Origin: Owenia fusiformis
Lineage: Eukaryota > Annelida > Polychaeta > Sabellida > Oweniidae
Reading direction: 5' to 3'
DNA length: 64,000 nucleotides
Assembly: GCA_903813345.2 (NCBI GenBank)
Contig: CAIIXF020000008.1
Coordinates: 35,922,867-35,986,866 of the forward strand
Part shown: in pieces, positions 34,201 through 46,932 of the stretch
Numbering within the stretch: the first letter of the stretch is position 1
Layout: each line of letters opens with the position of its first letter
The notes under the pieces: generated by a model
Told to the model about the DNA's origin: nothing
Databases searched by the model: none
What the model saw: the letters and a program-made list of their open reading frames with translations, nothing else
Made by a program: the position numbers and the translations under genes

Positions 34201-37200
34201 AATAAAAATAAAAATAAAAAATAGGCCTATAGTAAAAGCACAATTTATATTTAACATTCGTAATATTCTTTTTGCTCAATACCATGAAATTGTAACATTT
34301 AAACTTTTAAAAAACTTAAACTTTAAAATTTAAAACTTTTTGATTTTTAAACTTTTGAAAATTCCCGGGAGCGGGATGGATATATTATATCTGCCCGCAT
34401 TTGGCCTGGAGCGGGACATATACAATATATCCTGCCCGCTCCTCAGATATGATATATATTCCCAGGTGATATCTACCCCAAACCACATTAAGTATGAGAT
34501 ACTTAGAGGTTATGTCACTATGACGTGAAATATGCCTGAGTTCTCCCAATATAGGCCGACCTTGGGAGGCTCTATATTTGGGCAAGAACGAAGGCATATT
34601 TCACGTCATAGTGACATAACTGATGTATTACATGCCTTTGTTCCCATGGTTACGTTGTATCAATGACGTGACGTCATGATATTATCATGGTTATTAAAGA
34701 AATCTAATATCAAAACGAGGTAAGCGGGCTATATCGGGGTAATCGGGCAATATCGGTGGATATAGCTCGCTAACTTTCCCATTGACTTCCATACAAATGC
34801 TTCGCTAGGTATGTAATACACCTGTATATAACACCTCTTTAATCTGAACACCTCTTAATGTGAACAATCTCGATCACATCACATTCTCGATCCAAAATGT
34901 ATCTACCGTTGGTAGATCGACTCGCCTTGATAACAAACCCTTTAAATGGGAATACCTACTAATCAGACCAATTTTGGCCAGGCCCAGTGGCGTTACTGTT
35001 AGTAGCTATTATTTAGACTGAGTAAAATAGGAACAATTGATATTTGACTTGAAAATTAAAAGTAGAAATCTAGGCACATAAAATAGTATTCGATTCAGAG
35101 GGATAATGTATACATTTGGAACAGCCAAACTGGATGGATCTCAAAATACCCATGCCTACCTGCAGTTGAATTCTGTGATGTTTTATAAGACTCCTTGCCA
35201 TATGTGAAAATGAGTCCAGTGCTTTAAGCCTTGAACATAGAAAAGGCGTTTGCCAGTACAAAACTACCTTAAAGTGCAAACCTGTTAAAGCAATGAGCTG
35301 AGGTGAGAACCCAGCCATTGTTAAGTAAACTTCCACCACAAAAATTCACCCAGCCCATCGGATGATACTCATCTCTGCTCTGGATGGCGGCAAACCATGG
35401 CCAACAATGAGGCTCGGATTCAAAGCCAAGATCAGGCGCATCTGTATAATGTTGATTTATGCATTACTTACACGCTCTACTATACATAACCCCTAGAAAT
35501 GCATACGATACTCTGTCTTATAGTATTGTTTAGTAAATTTTTGAAAGTACCTTATTAACATCTAACAGTCATCCGATAAACCATTCATAAGAAACAGACA
35601 CATAAAAACAAATACCATAATCATTACTGATAAACCAAATGGGTTGCCACTGAACACCAAATGCAAGGTAGTAGAGTGTTACAGTCAATATGTACATGTA
35701 AAATAAAGATCGACAATACTGATTTATTTCTTCAGTCTTCAATCAAATTAATGTTTCAAAAAAGATTCTTCAATAATACAGTATGCTTTCCAACTTTATT
35801 TGGAGTTATTTAGAGCAGTTTGCAACTGATCGCTATCACTTGCCTTTCAATATTCGATATAAAAATCTTGACATTTGTTGATACGCTTATACGTTAAGAC
35901 TGGATTTTTTCTGTCCCACATCATTTGAGACTGAATGCTCTTTGAATACTAAACAAGTATCTACTTGCGAGTATTGGCAATTGAATTTATTCTTCAACAT
36001 GTATTGTAATGACTTCATGAAATGATAATGGTAAGGTCTTGGATTGTGATAATAGTTCTTGAATAGTGGGGGTTGGGGGGGGGGGGGTATTAGACATTGT
36101 TTATTTTCACGTTGGATTATGGTTTTGGGGAGCTGGGGTTTGTTTTCCTTATGAATAGTGTACAGTGTTAGATGTTCTCTTTTTCTCTCTGTGTTCTGTA
36201 AAAATTGTTGGTACTTTCCCGTTGGCTCTTGTGCAAACATATTTTTGATTTGAATGAAAATTGCCTATGGTGCTTGATATAAGTAAATAAACATACCGCA
36301 TCCATAATGACGCATTGGAGGGAAAGGTTGCCTTTGTCGGAGCTCATTTGCAATTTCAGAAACAGCTGTAGATGACTCATTCCGTATGTCAAAGAAACGA
36401 TTGGCTCCAAATTTGTAGTTAGATCCTTCAAAATCACCCTTTATGTCATAGTATCGTTGCACATTACTCTCCTGGAGCTTGTCCACTATGGAACGCAAGC
36501 CTTTAACCTTTTCCTTTCTTTTCCTAAAACCACGCGTGAAAACATTGAAATACATGTATTTTGGCGCAAAATATACGTACAATAACATTTCCTGCACAAA
36601 GAATGATATTCTTGTATTTTTGCGATATGTTTTGGTTCAGCAAAATTTCCAAAAATGACACTTATAGATTAAAGAGATATTTGGTCATAAATGAAAGCAT
36701 ATCTTACATTTATGCGTATAATCCAAACTATTTCACAACCGCACTTATAAGCTGTTTTTAAATTCCTTATGCTGATAACGTGCGCGTGTCATCATTTGGT
36801 GCGCAGCTCTATTCATTTATAAGGAGCTATCGCTTATAAAACGTTTTTTATAAGAGGTAACTCTTATCTCGTTTAGATATTGTTATTGATTGGGAATCAT
36901 AGGCTAGTAATACTTGGCATGACGTCATAATTATACTATCCACCTTATTAACAAAAAATATTAGAAGAAAACTATTCATTTTTGGTGGAAAGAGCATTAG
37001 AATCGATCGATAGAAAAAATATATTTATTAGTATAAGTACAAGTTTTTTGCGAAACGCCAAATTTCAATTCTCTTATAGTTGTACTTATGACGTATAGCT
37101 GTACGGATAAACACAATTTACACTTTCACCTGTGAGCGAATTCTCACCAGTTTACACGCTATACGTGCCTTGAGAAATCTCTATTAGCACCTCAATTGTA

Positions 37201-39902
37201 ACACATATACTTACTTATCTATCAGGACTGTAAATAGATCGACTCCATACAGAACTAAATCATCTAAGACATTATCTATGTTGTTAACTGATTTTGAATC
37301 TGTCAGTCCATCTGTAAACAGTATAGCAGCCATGGCCTTCACGTTCCTTTTATTCTGACTTCGTGGTGTACTTTCAAATCGCATGTGATCTTCATACAGC
37401 GACCTTAATGCTACATCAGTTTTTGGTTTGCATTTCGTCTTTCTAAGATCCGTTTTGTCCCATATAATGAAAAAGTCATGGAAAATGGATCCCATCTCAA
37501 AGATAACTTTTTCATTTTTATCAAATAAAACAGCACCTTCTTTGAAGTTTTCTGGTATGTTTTCATAGTTAATCTATAACAAAGCAATTAATGATTTCAG
37601 GAATCATGCAAGATACATCCCAAAATACATTCAGTTTAAGTTAGGGTATCATTTTAATAAATGATAGTTAACATTCTATAGGGTGGACCAAAATACATTC
37701 AGTTTAAAGAGATCGAGTCGTCCAGATTTCTATTCTGGACAATCAGTAATTAATGTCCCAATATAATTGCTCATAAAACATCATATATACCTTATTAGAT
37801 ATATCTTGAGACAGATATCACCAATATATTGAGGATATCAACAGGACAACCAAAAGAACAACCAACTGTCAGAATTTAACGCAATAAGTCGAAGACAGAA
37901 TACAATGTTTTTTGGGGATTTATCTATATTGTAACCCCTTAGAAGTAATAAATATGGCTTCTCTAAGCCAAAATAATCTGAAGGAAAACGCCAATAAGAC
38001 TGGAACAAATTTGAGCGGGCTTTTTAAATTTTAATTTCTATTGATGTAAGTGGAAATTCATAGCTAGGAACAATCATCGAATTGATACTGTTAACGAATT
38101 AATTCAAGCCTCAGCATTGCTAAGTTGATAAACAAACTTGTTTTACATAAAATTACACGAAAAAATCAGGGGGTTACTCTCATTGTTTTTAGGAGACCCG
38201 ATAATGCCTCGATCACATTTGCTCCGATTTTCACTACGGCGCCCGGCCGATTGATTTTTTTGTTCAAAATTGAATACTAATATTGAACAAAACTCTCAAA
38301 CGACCGGGCCGGCCGATGGATTGGAGCATACATGTACGTGACCCAGGCATAAGTTGAGGTATCATTTTGAAGTTAACATTCTATAGGGTGGACCAAAAAC
38401 GTCGACACTGTAACTCAAAAAGTAGTCGAGTGATTACGTTGAAATTTCAGATGTGAGCTTTTCTCTGTTGTTGCTCTGGAAAAGTAGTCGAGAGATTTTG
38501 TTGGAATTATCTAGAAGCATATCACTATACTAAAATTGGTGGCCATTCTACATACTGTTAATTCAAGTTTTTGTTATAACTGAATAGGTATATACACTCT
38601 ACTATACCTAACACCTAGAAATGAATAAGATACTTTGTTTGTCTAATTGTATTGTTTAGTATATTTTTGAAAGTGCCTTAGTAACATCTAACATTCAACT
38701 GATAAACCATTAATAAGGAACAGGCAAATATTTAACAAATACATAATCATTACTAATAAGCCAAATGGGTTGCTCATGAACACCAAATGCAAGGTATAGT
38801 AGAGTGATATATTGATAGTAGTGGAACGATTGTTAAAACTTTTCTTGTGAATACATATAAGCAATTATCAAAATTTGGTTAATTTGTGGTCATTTCTAAA
38901 GATGTAAATCATGGCTGCTCAATGGGATTTGCTACGCCTTGGCGTTGCTTCATATCTATCTAGTTATTTCTTTCTGATATCAATAAAAAATTTACTTACA
39001 AGTTCATATACTATTAATTACATAATGTGTATATTCATAATTTATGTTTATTCTTATTGCTGAATCTTATTTTATTTTTCCAAGGTCCTTGAAAATAAAT
39101 GCAATTAACTACTTACTGTCAAGTCCCAAATCAATTTCTCATGAAATAAGAGTGCATTGTAAATTGCTTCTTTATCCACTTCACACGAGACATCAAACAC
39201 AAACATCAAATTGAAACACGCTGCAAATGTAAACGATTGGCATCATATATGCATCATTTGCTCAAAAAAACTTTTCAAGAAAACCTGCGCCACCTTTTGA
39301 GACATCAAAGAAGTGTTGATATATTGACAAGATTAATGATGTCATTTAGGTTGTAATCTGTCCAAGCAAAAATAGGATTAACTTAATTATTGGTATTTGA
39401 AAAAGTACAACCAATGACATCATCAATCCAACCAATATATCTTAGCTTCTTTAATTTTACCAAAAGGTGGCATGGTACATTGGAAAGGTTTATTGAACAA
39501 ATGATGAATGCATTTGTACATACGGTAGACTCCGTAAAGTCTTATCTACGGCGGCTGCAGCTTCACAAAATCATAGAATATTTGCATCGTACTTCTTATA
39601 CCTATTTAATGCTGCATATTTCTCTCGATTTTAGGAAGTACGCCCGCCCTACGGTTGCGGTAGATCAAATGTAATTGAAGTTTTCCGGTTACCAATGTAG
39701 CTTGGCCTGTATATCTCATCTTGTCACTTACGTTAATTAATATTTGCGAGTCGAGTACAATAGATTATCAATGTCACGAGATCGAGACAGATTTTTTTTC
39801 AGGCTATACATAAAATGTGTAATACATACGTTCATAGTACGATTCTCCTTGTTCGAAAACTGTGCCAATGACCAATATAAAACACAAAATAGCTCGTTTC
39901 AT
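30527..39902 (-). CDS. Secreted VWA - trypsin-like protease - VWA protein (factor B-like)
   Basis: Nine minus-strand exons join in phase to encode 747 aa: 39902-39830, 39220-39117, 37573-37215, 36523-36297, 35441-35282, 33250-32985, 32801-32626, 31731-31557 and 31230-30527. In order they give a signal peptide, a VWA domain, a linker ending HYGCG, a serine protease with His (TSAHCF), Asp (RRNDIALVKL) and Ser (GDSGGPL), and a second VWA-like domain with a Ser/Thr-rich insertion. Adjacent VWA and trypsin domains are characteristic of complement factor B/C2, and the VWA matches that family at FTDGLTDS and its C-terminal helix. Factor B has N-terminal CCP modules, but here the signal peptide runs straight into the VWA. 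It probably acts in extracellular or haemolymph proteolysis, and a complement role is inference. Introns hold a LINE tail and several MITEs. Confidence 0.9.
31993..32070. repeat. Hairpin repeat in intron
   Basis: ttattccgagggaaatatga pairs with the inverse near 32041-32068 (aaatatcatattgtcacgag). It has the same style as the hairpins at 33363-33505 and 34509-34620. Confidence 0.5.
33363..33505. mobile_element. Palindromic MITE in protease-gene intron
   Basis: gggttatgttctgggaggtt and the inner ggatatagggtatatcc pair with ggatataccctatatcc near 33469-33486 and gtacataac at the end. Almost the whole 143 bp folds on itself, so it is a MITE-like hairpin. Confidence 0.65.
33635..34235 (+). pseudogene. 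LINE 3' tail, antisense in an intron
   Basis: A plus-strand frame open from about 33635 to 34080 reads KFMARTGCFGLRSDLQRW, followed by the zinc-type segment CLFCNLNVKDTIQHRLFVCP, typical of the C-terminus of non-LTR retrotransposon ORF2. It ends near 34235 in a short tandem tail (aaataaaaataaaaataaaa). The 5' part is missing, so it is a truncated insertion in the intron between exons 35441-35282 and 33250-32985. Confidence 0.75.
34509..34620. mobile_element. Hairpin MITE in protease-gene intron
   Basis: Arms gttatgtcactatgacgtga (34509) and tcacgtcatagtgacataac (ending at 34620) are near-perfect inverses. Similar ends (tttatgtcactatcgtggca) occur at 54353-54466. A neighbouring GC-rich palindrome (gagcgggatggatatat) lies at about 34369-34445. 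Confidence 0.7.
35468..35680. mobile_element. CTCTACTATAC MITE, copy 1
   Basis: A block of about 213 bp, about 80 percent similar by eye to 38595-38806. Ends gctctactatac and gtagtagagtg are inverted. It lies in an intron of the protease gene. Confidence 0.65.
38205..38349. mobile_element. TGCCTGGGTCACA hairpin MITE, copy 2
   Basis: 145 bp, with TAA on both sides (38202-38204, 38350-38352). Arms contain cacatttgctccgatttt and gacccaggca, and the loop has doubled ttgaa words. It lies in the intron between exons 39220-39117 and 37573-37215. Confidence 0.8.
38595..38806. mobile_element. CTCTACTATAC MITE, copy 2
   Basis: Ends cactctactatacct and aggtatagtagagtg are inverted over 15 bp. The body matches copy 1 at 35468-35680. 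Non-coding. Confidence 0.7.
39290..39470. repeat. Palindromic hairpin repeat
   Basis: ccaccttttgagacatcaaa pairs with the inverse ending aaaaggtgg at 39470. Inner words gatgatgtcattggttgta also pair. It is MITE-like and lies in intron 1 of the protease gene. Confidence 0.6.
39830..39902 (-). other. Signal peptide exon of the factor B-like gene
   Basis: ATG at 39902-39900 opens MKRAILCFILVIGTVFEQG, a typical signal peptide (basic n-region, hydrophobic core), then ESYYE and the donor gaac|gtatgt. The exon ends with one base, and the VWA exon at 39220 starts with the two bases needed to finish the codon, which supports direct joining. Confidence 0.8.
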
Positions 39903-40301
39903 ATCGTTTTTTTTTATTTCATCTCATATATTGGGATTCCAAGCAAAAGGCAATATTTAATTTTGCGATGTTTCACTCGACTGCTTATATATACATAATC
40001 AATTCTACATAGAAAAAATGAAGTGAACATAATGAAAAGATTGCATGAGAAGTATTGTATTTAATATTAATTCAGTTGTTTTGCTGCAAATTGAAGTATT
40101 GTTTATTAATTAATGTGTCCCATCAAGGGTCGATAATGTTAATGTTCTGTTCGTACGTATGTCCAATCATACTAAGGTATCATTCGAGAATTCAACTGCC
40201 GGCTAACGGTTTTACCTACCATTTTATAGACAACTTATTTAGATATGAATACCACACGTACCAACATTCCATACATGTCAAAATGAGTTGGCCATAAAAT
40301 A

Positions 40302-42613
40302 TAGGGTGTCTCAAAAAAATGTACCCAAAAGTAATCTGAAATATGAATACCAAGAAATTGTTTTATTTGGAAATCAAGGTGTTTTTCTCATTCCAGGAAC
40401 TCTATGGATGTGTCCGGGTATATGCCCTTTTGGTCCCTCAGTCAAATGTATGTGAAATATGGTTTTTATTACTGTCATAGTTATATTTGATAAGTATATT
40501 TACTTTTTCACGAGTTTTGATGCATAATTAACCCCCTGCTGAGAGTCAGAATAAGTATCTTAACAACAACAAAAATAGTCCTTATCATAGAAAAAACTCC
40601 AATGGCAACATGTATGACATACAACGAAGAAATAACTTAAGACCCATGAAGAATTAAAGAGAAAATCATATTTTTGAAATATATTTAAGGATTACAATTT
40701 TTTCAAATTTTTGAATTTCCCGCCAGTTTAATTTGAAGGGGGAAAAACAAGATGGTTGCCATTTGACGTAAGAAATATCAGAAAAAAAGTTGCTTTACTT
40801 TTAGTTTTCACAATGAGCACAGTTTTCCGGTTTAGGTTTTTTGACTGATTCTGACTCTTCATCACCAGGGTCATGTATAGAGATTATAAAATTGAAACCA
40901 AAATGTATGCATGAATTTGACTGAAATATGTATAATTTCACCAACACAATTGAAGTGTCAAAACTGGATGCTCAGTAATTTTGAGTGACTATAATCCCTT
41001 GATTATCCAGATAAACACCAATTCACTTATCCAGAAATACCATTCAATGTCTATACAAAGAAAGTAACCAATGTTTTGGAAGATATGTTTCAAACTTTTT
41101 GCATAATTAATTCATTTAATATTTGCCATTGATTTTCTTTCAATTCTGACAAAGTGATATGCACTGTCTTTGATGCCAATATTCTTCATCAATTGTGATT
41201 CAAATTGATATTTTTGTAATCTCAGAAGAAGGGTAAGATATTGAAGTTTAATAATATGTGTGATTGAGTTGGTTTTTCAGACATTACAATTTTCAATATT
41301 TTCTAGGTCGATACCCAGACTCATTCCCAGACTCATCCTTTGTTCTGCAAAGCATTAAAGTTCAAGAAAAATGCTGCAGTTGACATTAGTTCAGAGAACA
41401 AAAATTGTTCAGTTTTGGCACCAAACAAATTCAGTGGTCCAGGTCCAGCGTATGTATTGTGAATATTTCAACACTTTTGATGCACCAAATCGAAAACAAT
41501 TTGCAGAACTGTTGTTAAGTTTTCCACCTGTGTGTAATTTGAACAAAGGACATAGTGGAAGAAGAAGAAGTGGCCGTTCAGTGGAACATGTAGATGCTGT
41601 GAGAGAGTCCGTTGCACAAAGTCCGAAGAAATACATTCGCCGTATCTCTGTAGAAACTAACATTCATCGTAGTTCTGTGCAACGCATCCTAAGGGCAGAC
41701 TTGCATCTCTTTCCATACAAAATTCAGTCTCAAAGCGAACTAACACCCCAGCAAAAGGCAAGGAGACTAGAATTTGCCAGATGGTTTTCTAAAAAACTAG
41801 AGACGGACTATTTGTTTCTCAGGAAACTTCACATGACCGATGAATGCCATGCTCATCTCTCAGGGAAAGTGAACTCGCATAATATACTGGGGGGGGGGGG
41901 GGCAGAGAACCCAGGCAATGTACTGATTGATGAAGGTCCTAGATCTTTGCTCAAGGTGACAATGTGGGTTGCAATTGGCTGGAACGGTATTATTGGACCA
42001 TACTTTTTCGAGGATGAAGATGGCAAAACAACCACAGTGAACTAGATCAATTACCGTCAAAATGATTCAGGAGTTCTACCTCCGAGAGTTACGTAGGCTA
42101 GCTCGGAGACCAAATGACATCAGAATGAGAACAGTGTGGTTTCAGCAAGATGGAGCCCCTCCACACGCAGCAAGTGCCACACGAGAATTCCTACAAAGAT
42201 ATTTTCCTGGACGTCTGATCTCGCTGTATGAAGACATTGAATGGCCTCTCTATTCACCAAATTTGACGCCTCCAGACTTCTTTCTCTGGGGCTATTTAAA
42301 GGATCGTACCTATGCCAATCCTAAGCCAAGAAACCTAGATCAACTGAAGGCCAACATTCGAAGAGAAATTCAGAATATTCCACTGGAAACATTCCCAAAT
42401 GTAATGAGCAATGTAACAGTAAGAATGCAGTCAGTCAGTCATTGGAAAACAAGGAGCTTACTAGGCGTCATATGCAAAATGTTCTATTTTTCTCTAATGT
42501 CTCTGTCCAATTTGATCTACATCAACCGTACGGCGGTAGTCGGTCTCAAAAACGAGAGAAATATGCAACAAAAATATAGCGATAAGCAAAACGATGTAGA
42601 CTTTCTGCATTGA
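40302..42613 (+). pseudogene. Mariner/Tc1-type transposon, broken transposase
   Basis: A terminal-repeat-like end, tagggtgtctcaaaaaaatg, lies at about 40302. The transposase starts at 41371: an N-terminal helix-turn-helix region (LVQRTKIVQFWHQTNSVVQV), a linker (GHSGRRRSGRSVEHVDAV) and a second helical part. The DDE-type core has a first Asp in MTDECHAHLSG, a second in WFQQDGAPPHAA, and a third motif WPLYSPNLTPPDFFLWGYLK. A poly(G) run (41889-41902), an in-frame TAG at 42043-42045 and a frame shift before 42062 inactivate it. No matching right terminal repeat was seen up to about 44.7 kb. It is upstream of the factor B-like gene, on the opposite strand. Confidence 0.85.
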
Positions 42614-42650
42614 TTTTGTAAAGCTATGGTCGCCGTGCAGACACACGTAA

Positions 42651-42790
42651 TGCCTGGGTCACATATGCTCCGATCTATCGGCCGGCGCCCGGGCGATTGA
42701 GTGTTTTGTTCAATATTGTATTCAATTTTGAACAAAATACTCAATCGGCCGGGCGCCGTAGTGAAAATCGGAGCCTATGTGACCAAGGCA
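42651..42790. mobile_element. TGCCTGGGTCACA hairpin MITE, copy 3
   Basis: 140-bp palindrome with arms tgcctgggtcacatatgctc and gagcctatgtgaccaaggca, flanked by TAA at the left and TTA at the right. It sits just behind the broken mariner transposase. Confidence 0.8.
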
Positions 42791-42793
42791 TTA

Positions 42794-44142
42794 CCAAGAT
42801 ACCTTTACAACCGTTAAATCATCCCACTGAGTCCGAGAGATCGTGTCTAGTAGGCATCAGCACTCCGTTCTAGCTCGCAAGTTAAACACTCCCTAGTTCT
42901 TTTTTTGGCATCTGTATTTCGGCGTATTGGTTACATGATTTTCAGTGTTTTTGGCAATTGTCCACCTGCACAGTTTCGCATTGTTGCTGTACATGAATGA
43001 CAATTTTGGCCCAAATATGACTAAAATCACTTAAATGCTCAAAATGGCGACAAACTGCATGCCTTTAAGATAATTTTTGGCCGGTGGGGTTCGCCCGAAC
43101 CCTGCGAAGCCCCCCTGCTACTGGCCTGACTCCCCTCCATATGTTTGGCAACCAGATTCCCTCCTTTTTTATCACGCGTTAGCAACTTAATGGGAGCCAG
43201 GATTCGTATAGATGGCAGTTAACTACCAAGTTGTTCTTCACATCTGGCCCACTGGTTAGCGTGTAAATATTGCGGTTTTAAACTTTAAATTTACAACATA
43301 TCAAATAAATTTGGATTTTTCAATAAAATTCATTTTGGGAGATTTTTGGAGCAACTTCGACTTTGCATGTTAAAGTATGCTATTAAACCCACTGAATTTT
43401 ATGCCAATTTAGTCCCGAAGGCCATTAAGTAAATCGTGGGGATTTTTAAACATTTATAACGTATTACTTGGCCTCAGGTTATTCATCCAGTTTTACCCTC
43501 AAAAAGACATTAAAGAATCAATTAGGTTTGAAAAACTTAGCCACAATTTATTAACACAACAGAAACACAGAATTACAGATTAAAACTTTGATAATATTGT
43601 GTACAACTATGAATATATTATAGACATCCTGTCAATCAACATCATGATTTTCAATAAAATTGAATGCGTTGTTAAAAACTTAGTTTTCTTGTTTTAAATA
43701 TCACAAATATTCAAAAGCTCTTCAGTAGTGTAAGTTTAGAACAAAATAAAAAGTAAATGCTAAGAGGAAAACGCAAAATACCAAATAACACAATCAACTA
43801 TGGAACGTTCGATAATTTTTCGTGAAGTTAACGTATTTGGCGATCCCCTCCCACCGTCTGGTTTGTGTAGCACAAAATATAATTTGAAATGACTATTACA
43901 CTACGTGAATGATACTCTGAAACAATTCGATAAATATTTTGAACTATATACAGTTTTGATTTGAAACGTTTTTGTTGGGCACTGATCCATCACGTACGTT
44001 TGTGCTAGACGCGCTCACGTTCATGTAATCAGTCACTGGCGAGGATGATGTAAACTCGTTACGGGTTCGTCCACAAAGGCAGGAGAAATATCATTGGATG
44101 GCATCGACTATATACAGTACACCACCGTATCTTGGCCTCTGA
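42794..44142. other. 3' flank of histone H3
   Basis: No gene is supported. On the minus strand AATAAA (plus-strand tttatt, 43547-43552) is about 590 bp past the H3 stop and could serve poly(A) addition. The replication-type histone stem-loop was not seen just after the stop. Confidence 0.4.
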
Positions 44143-46853
<2,711 letters not shown>

Positions 46854-46885
46854 TTAACGTGAATGGTGAGTTTCCATTACTCTCC

Positions 46886-46932
46886 ATTCATTGGCTAAAA
46901 CGCTATGGTGCTACGCGTTAATTGGCCAATAC
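46886..46932 (-). promoter_or_regulatory. CCAAT boxes upstream of histone H3
   Basis: CCAAT on the minus strand appears at 46890-46894, and ATTGGCCAAT at 46921-46930 provides one on each strand. They lie about 90-130 bp upstream of the H3 ATG, a usual histone promoter position. No TATA box was seen. Confidence 0.45.

Larger units (their letters stand above)
31557..35441 (-). other. Serine protease domain of the factor B-like gene (exons 5-8)
   Basis: Exons 35441-35282 (PWFAAI, FCGGSLLNN, catalytic His in TSAHC), 33250-32985 (VRIVLGKHDLTKIEEGE, catalytic Asp), 32801-32626 and 31731-31557 (catalytic Ser in GDSGGPL). The segment SDACKGDSGG places Asp at the usual S1-pocket position 189, predicting Arg/Lys cleavage. 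The expected activation sequence (R followed by IVGG) is absent: the domain begins CGDAPDLGFESEPHCWPWF. This parallels factor B/C2, where the protease is not activated by a new IVGG N-terminus. Confidence 0.85.
36297..39220 (-). other. N-terminal VWA domain (exons 2-4 of the protease gene)
   Basis: Exon 39220-39117 carries the first strand, MFVFDVSCEVDKEAIYNALL. Exon 37573-37215 carries AVLFDKNEKVIFEMG, KTDVALRSLY and ILFTDGLTDS. Exon 36523-36297 completes the fold (NRFFDIRNESSTAVSEIANE) and the linker to the protease. At the metal site, the DxSxS motif reads DVSCE, so the last Ser is Glu, while the Thr (KTD) and Asp (FTDG) positions are kept. Metal binding may be altered. Confidence 0.8.

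Noticed and set aside
39390-40297. Three plus-strand frames of 80-94 codons
   Set aside because: No recognisable domain. One overlaps the signal-peptide exon on the other strand and another overlaps a palindromic repeat.
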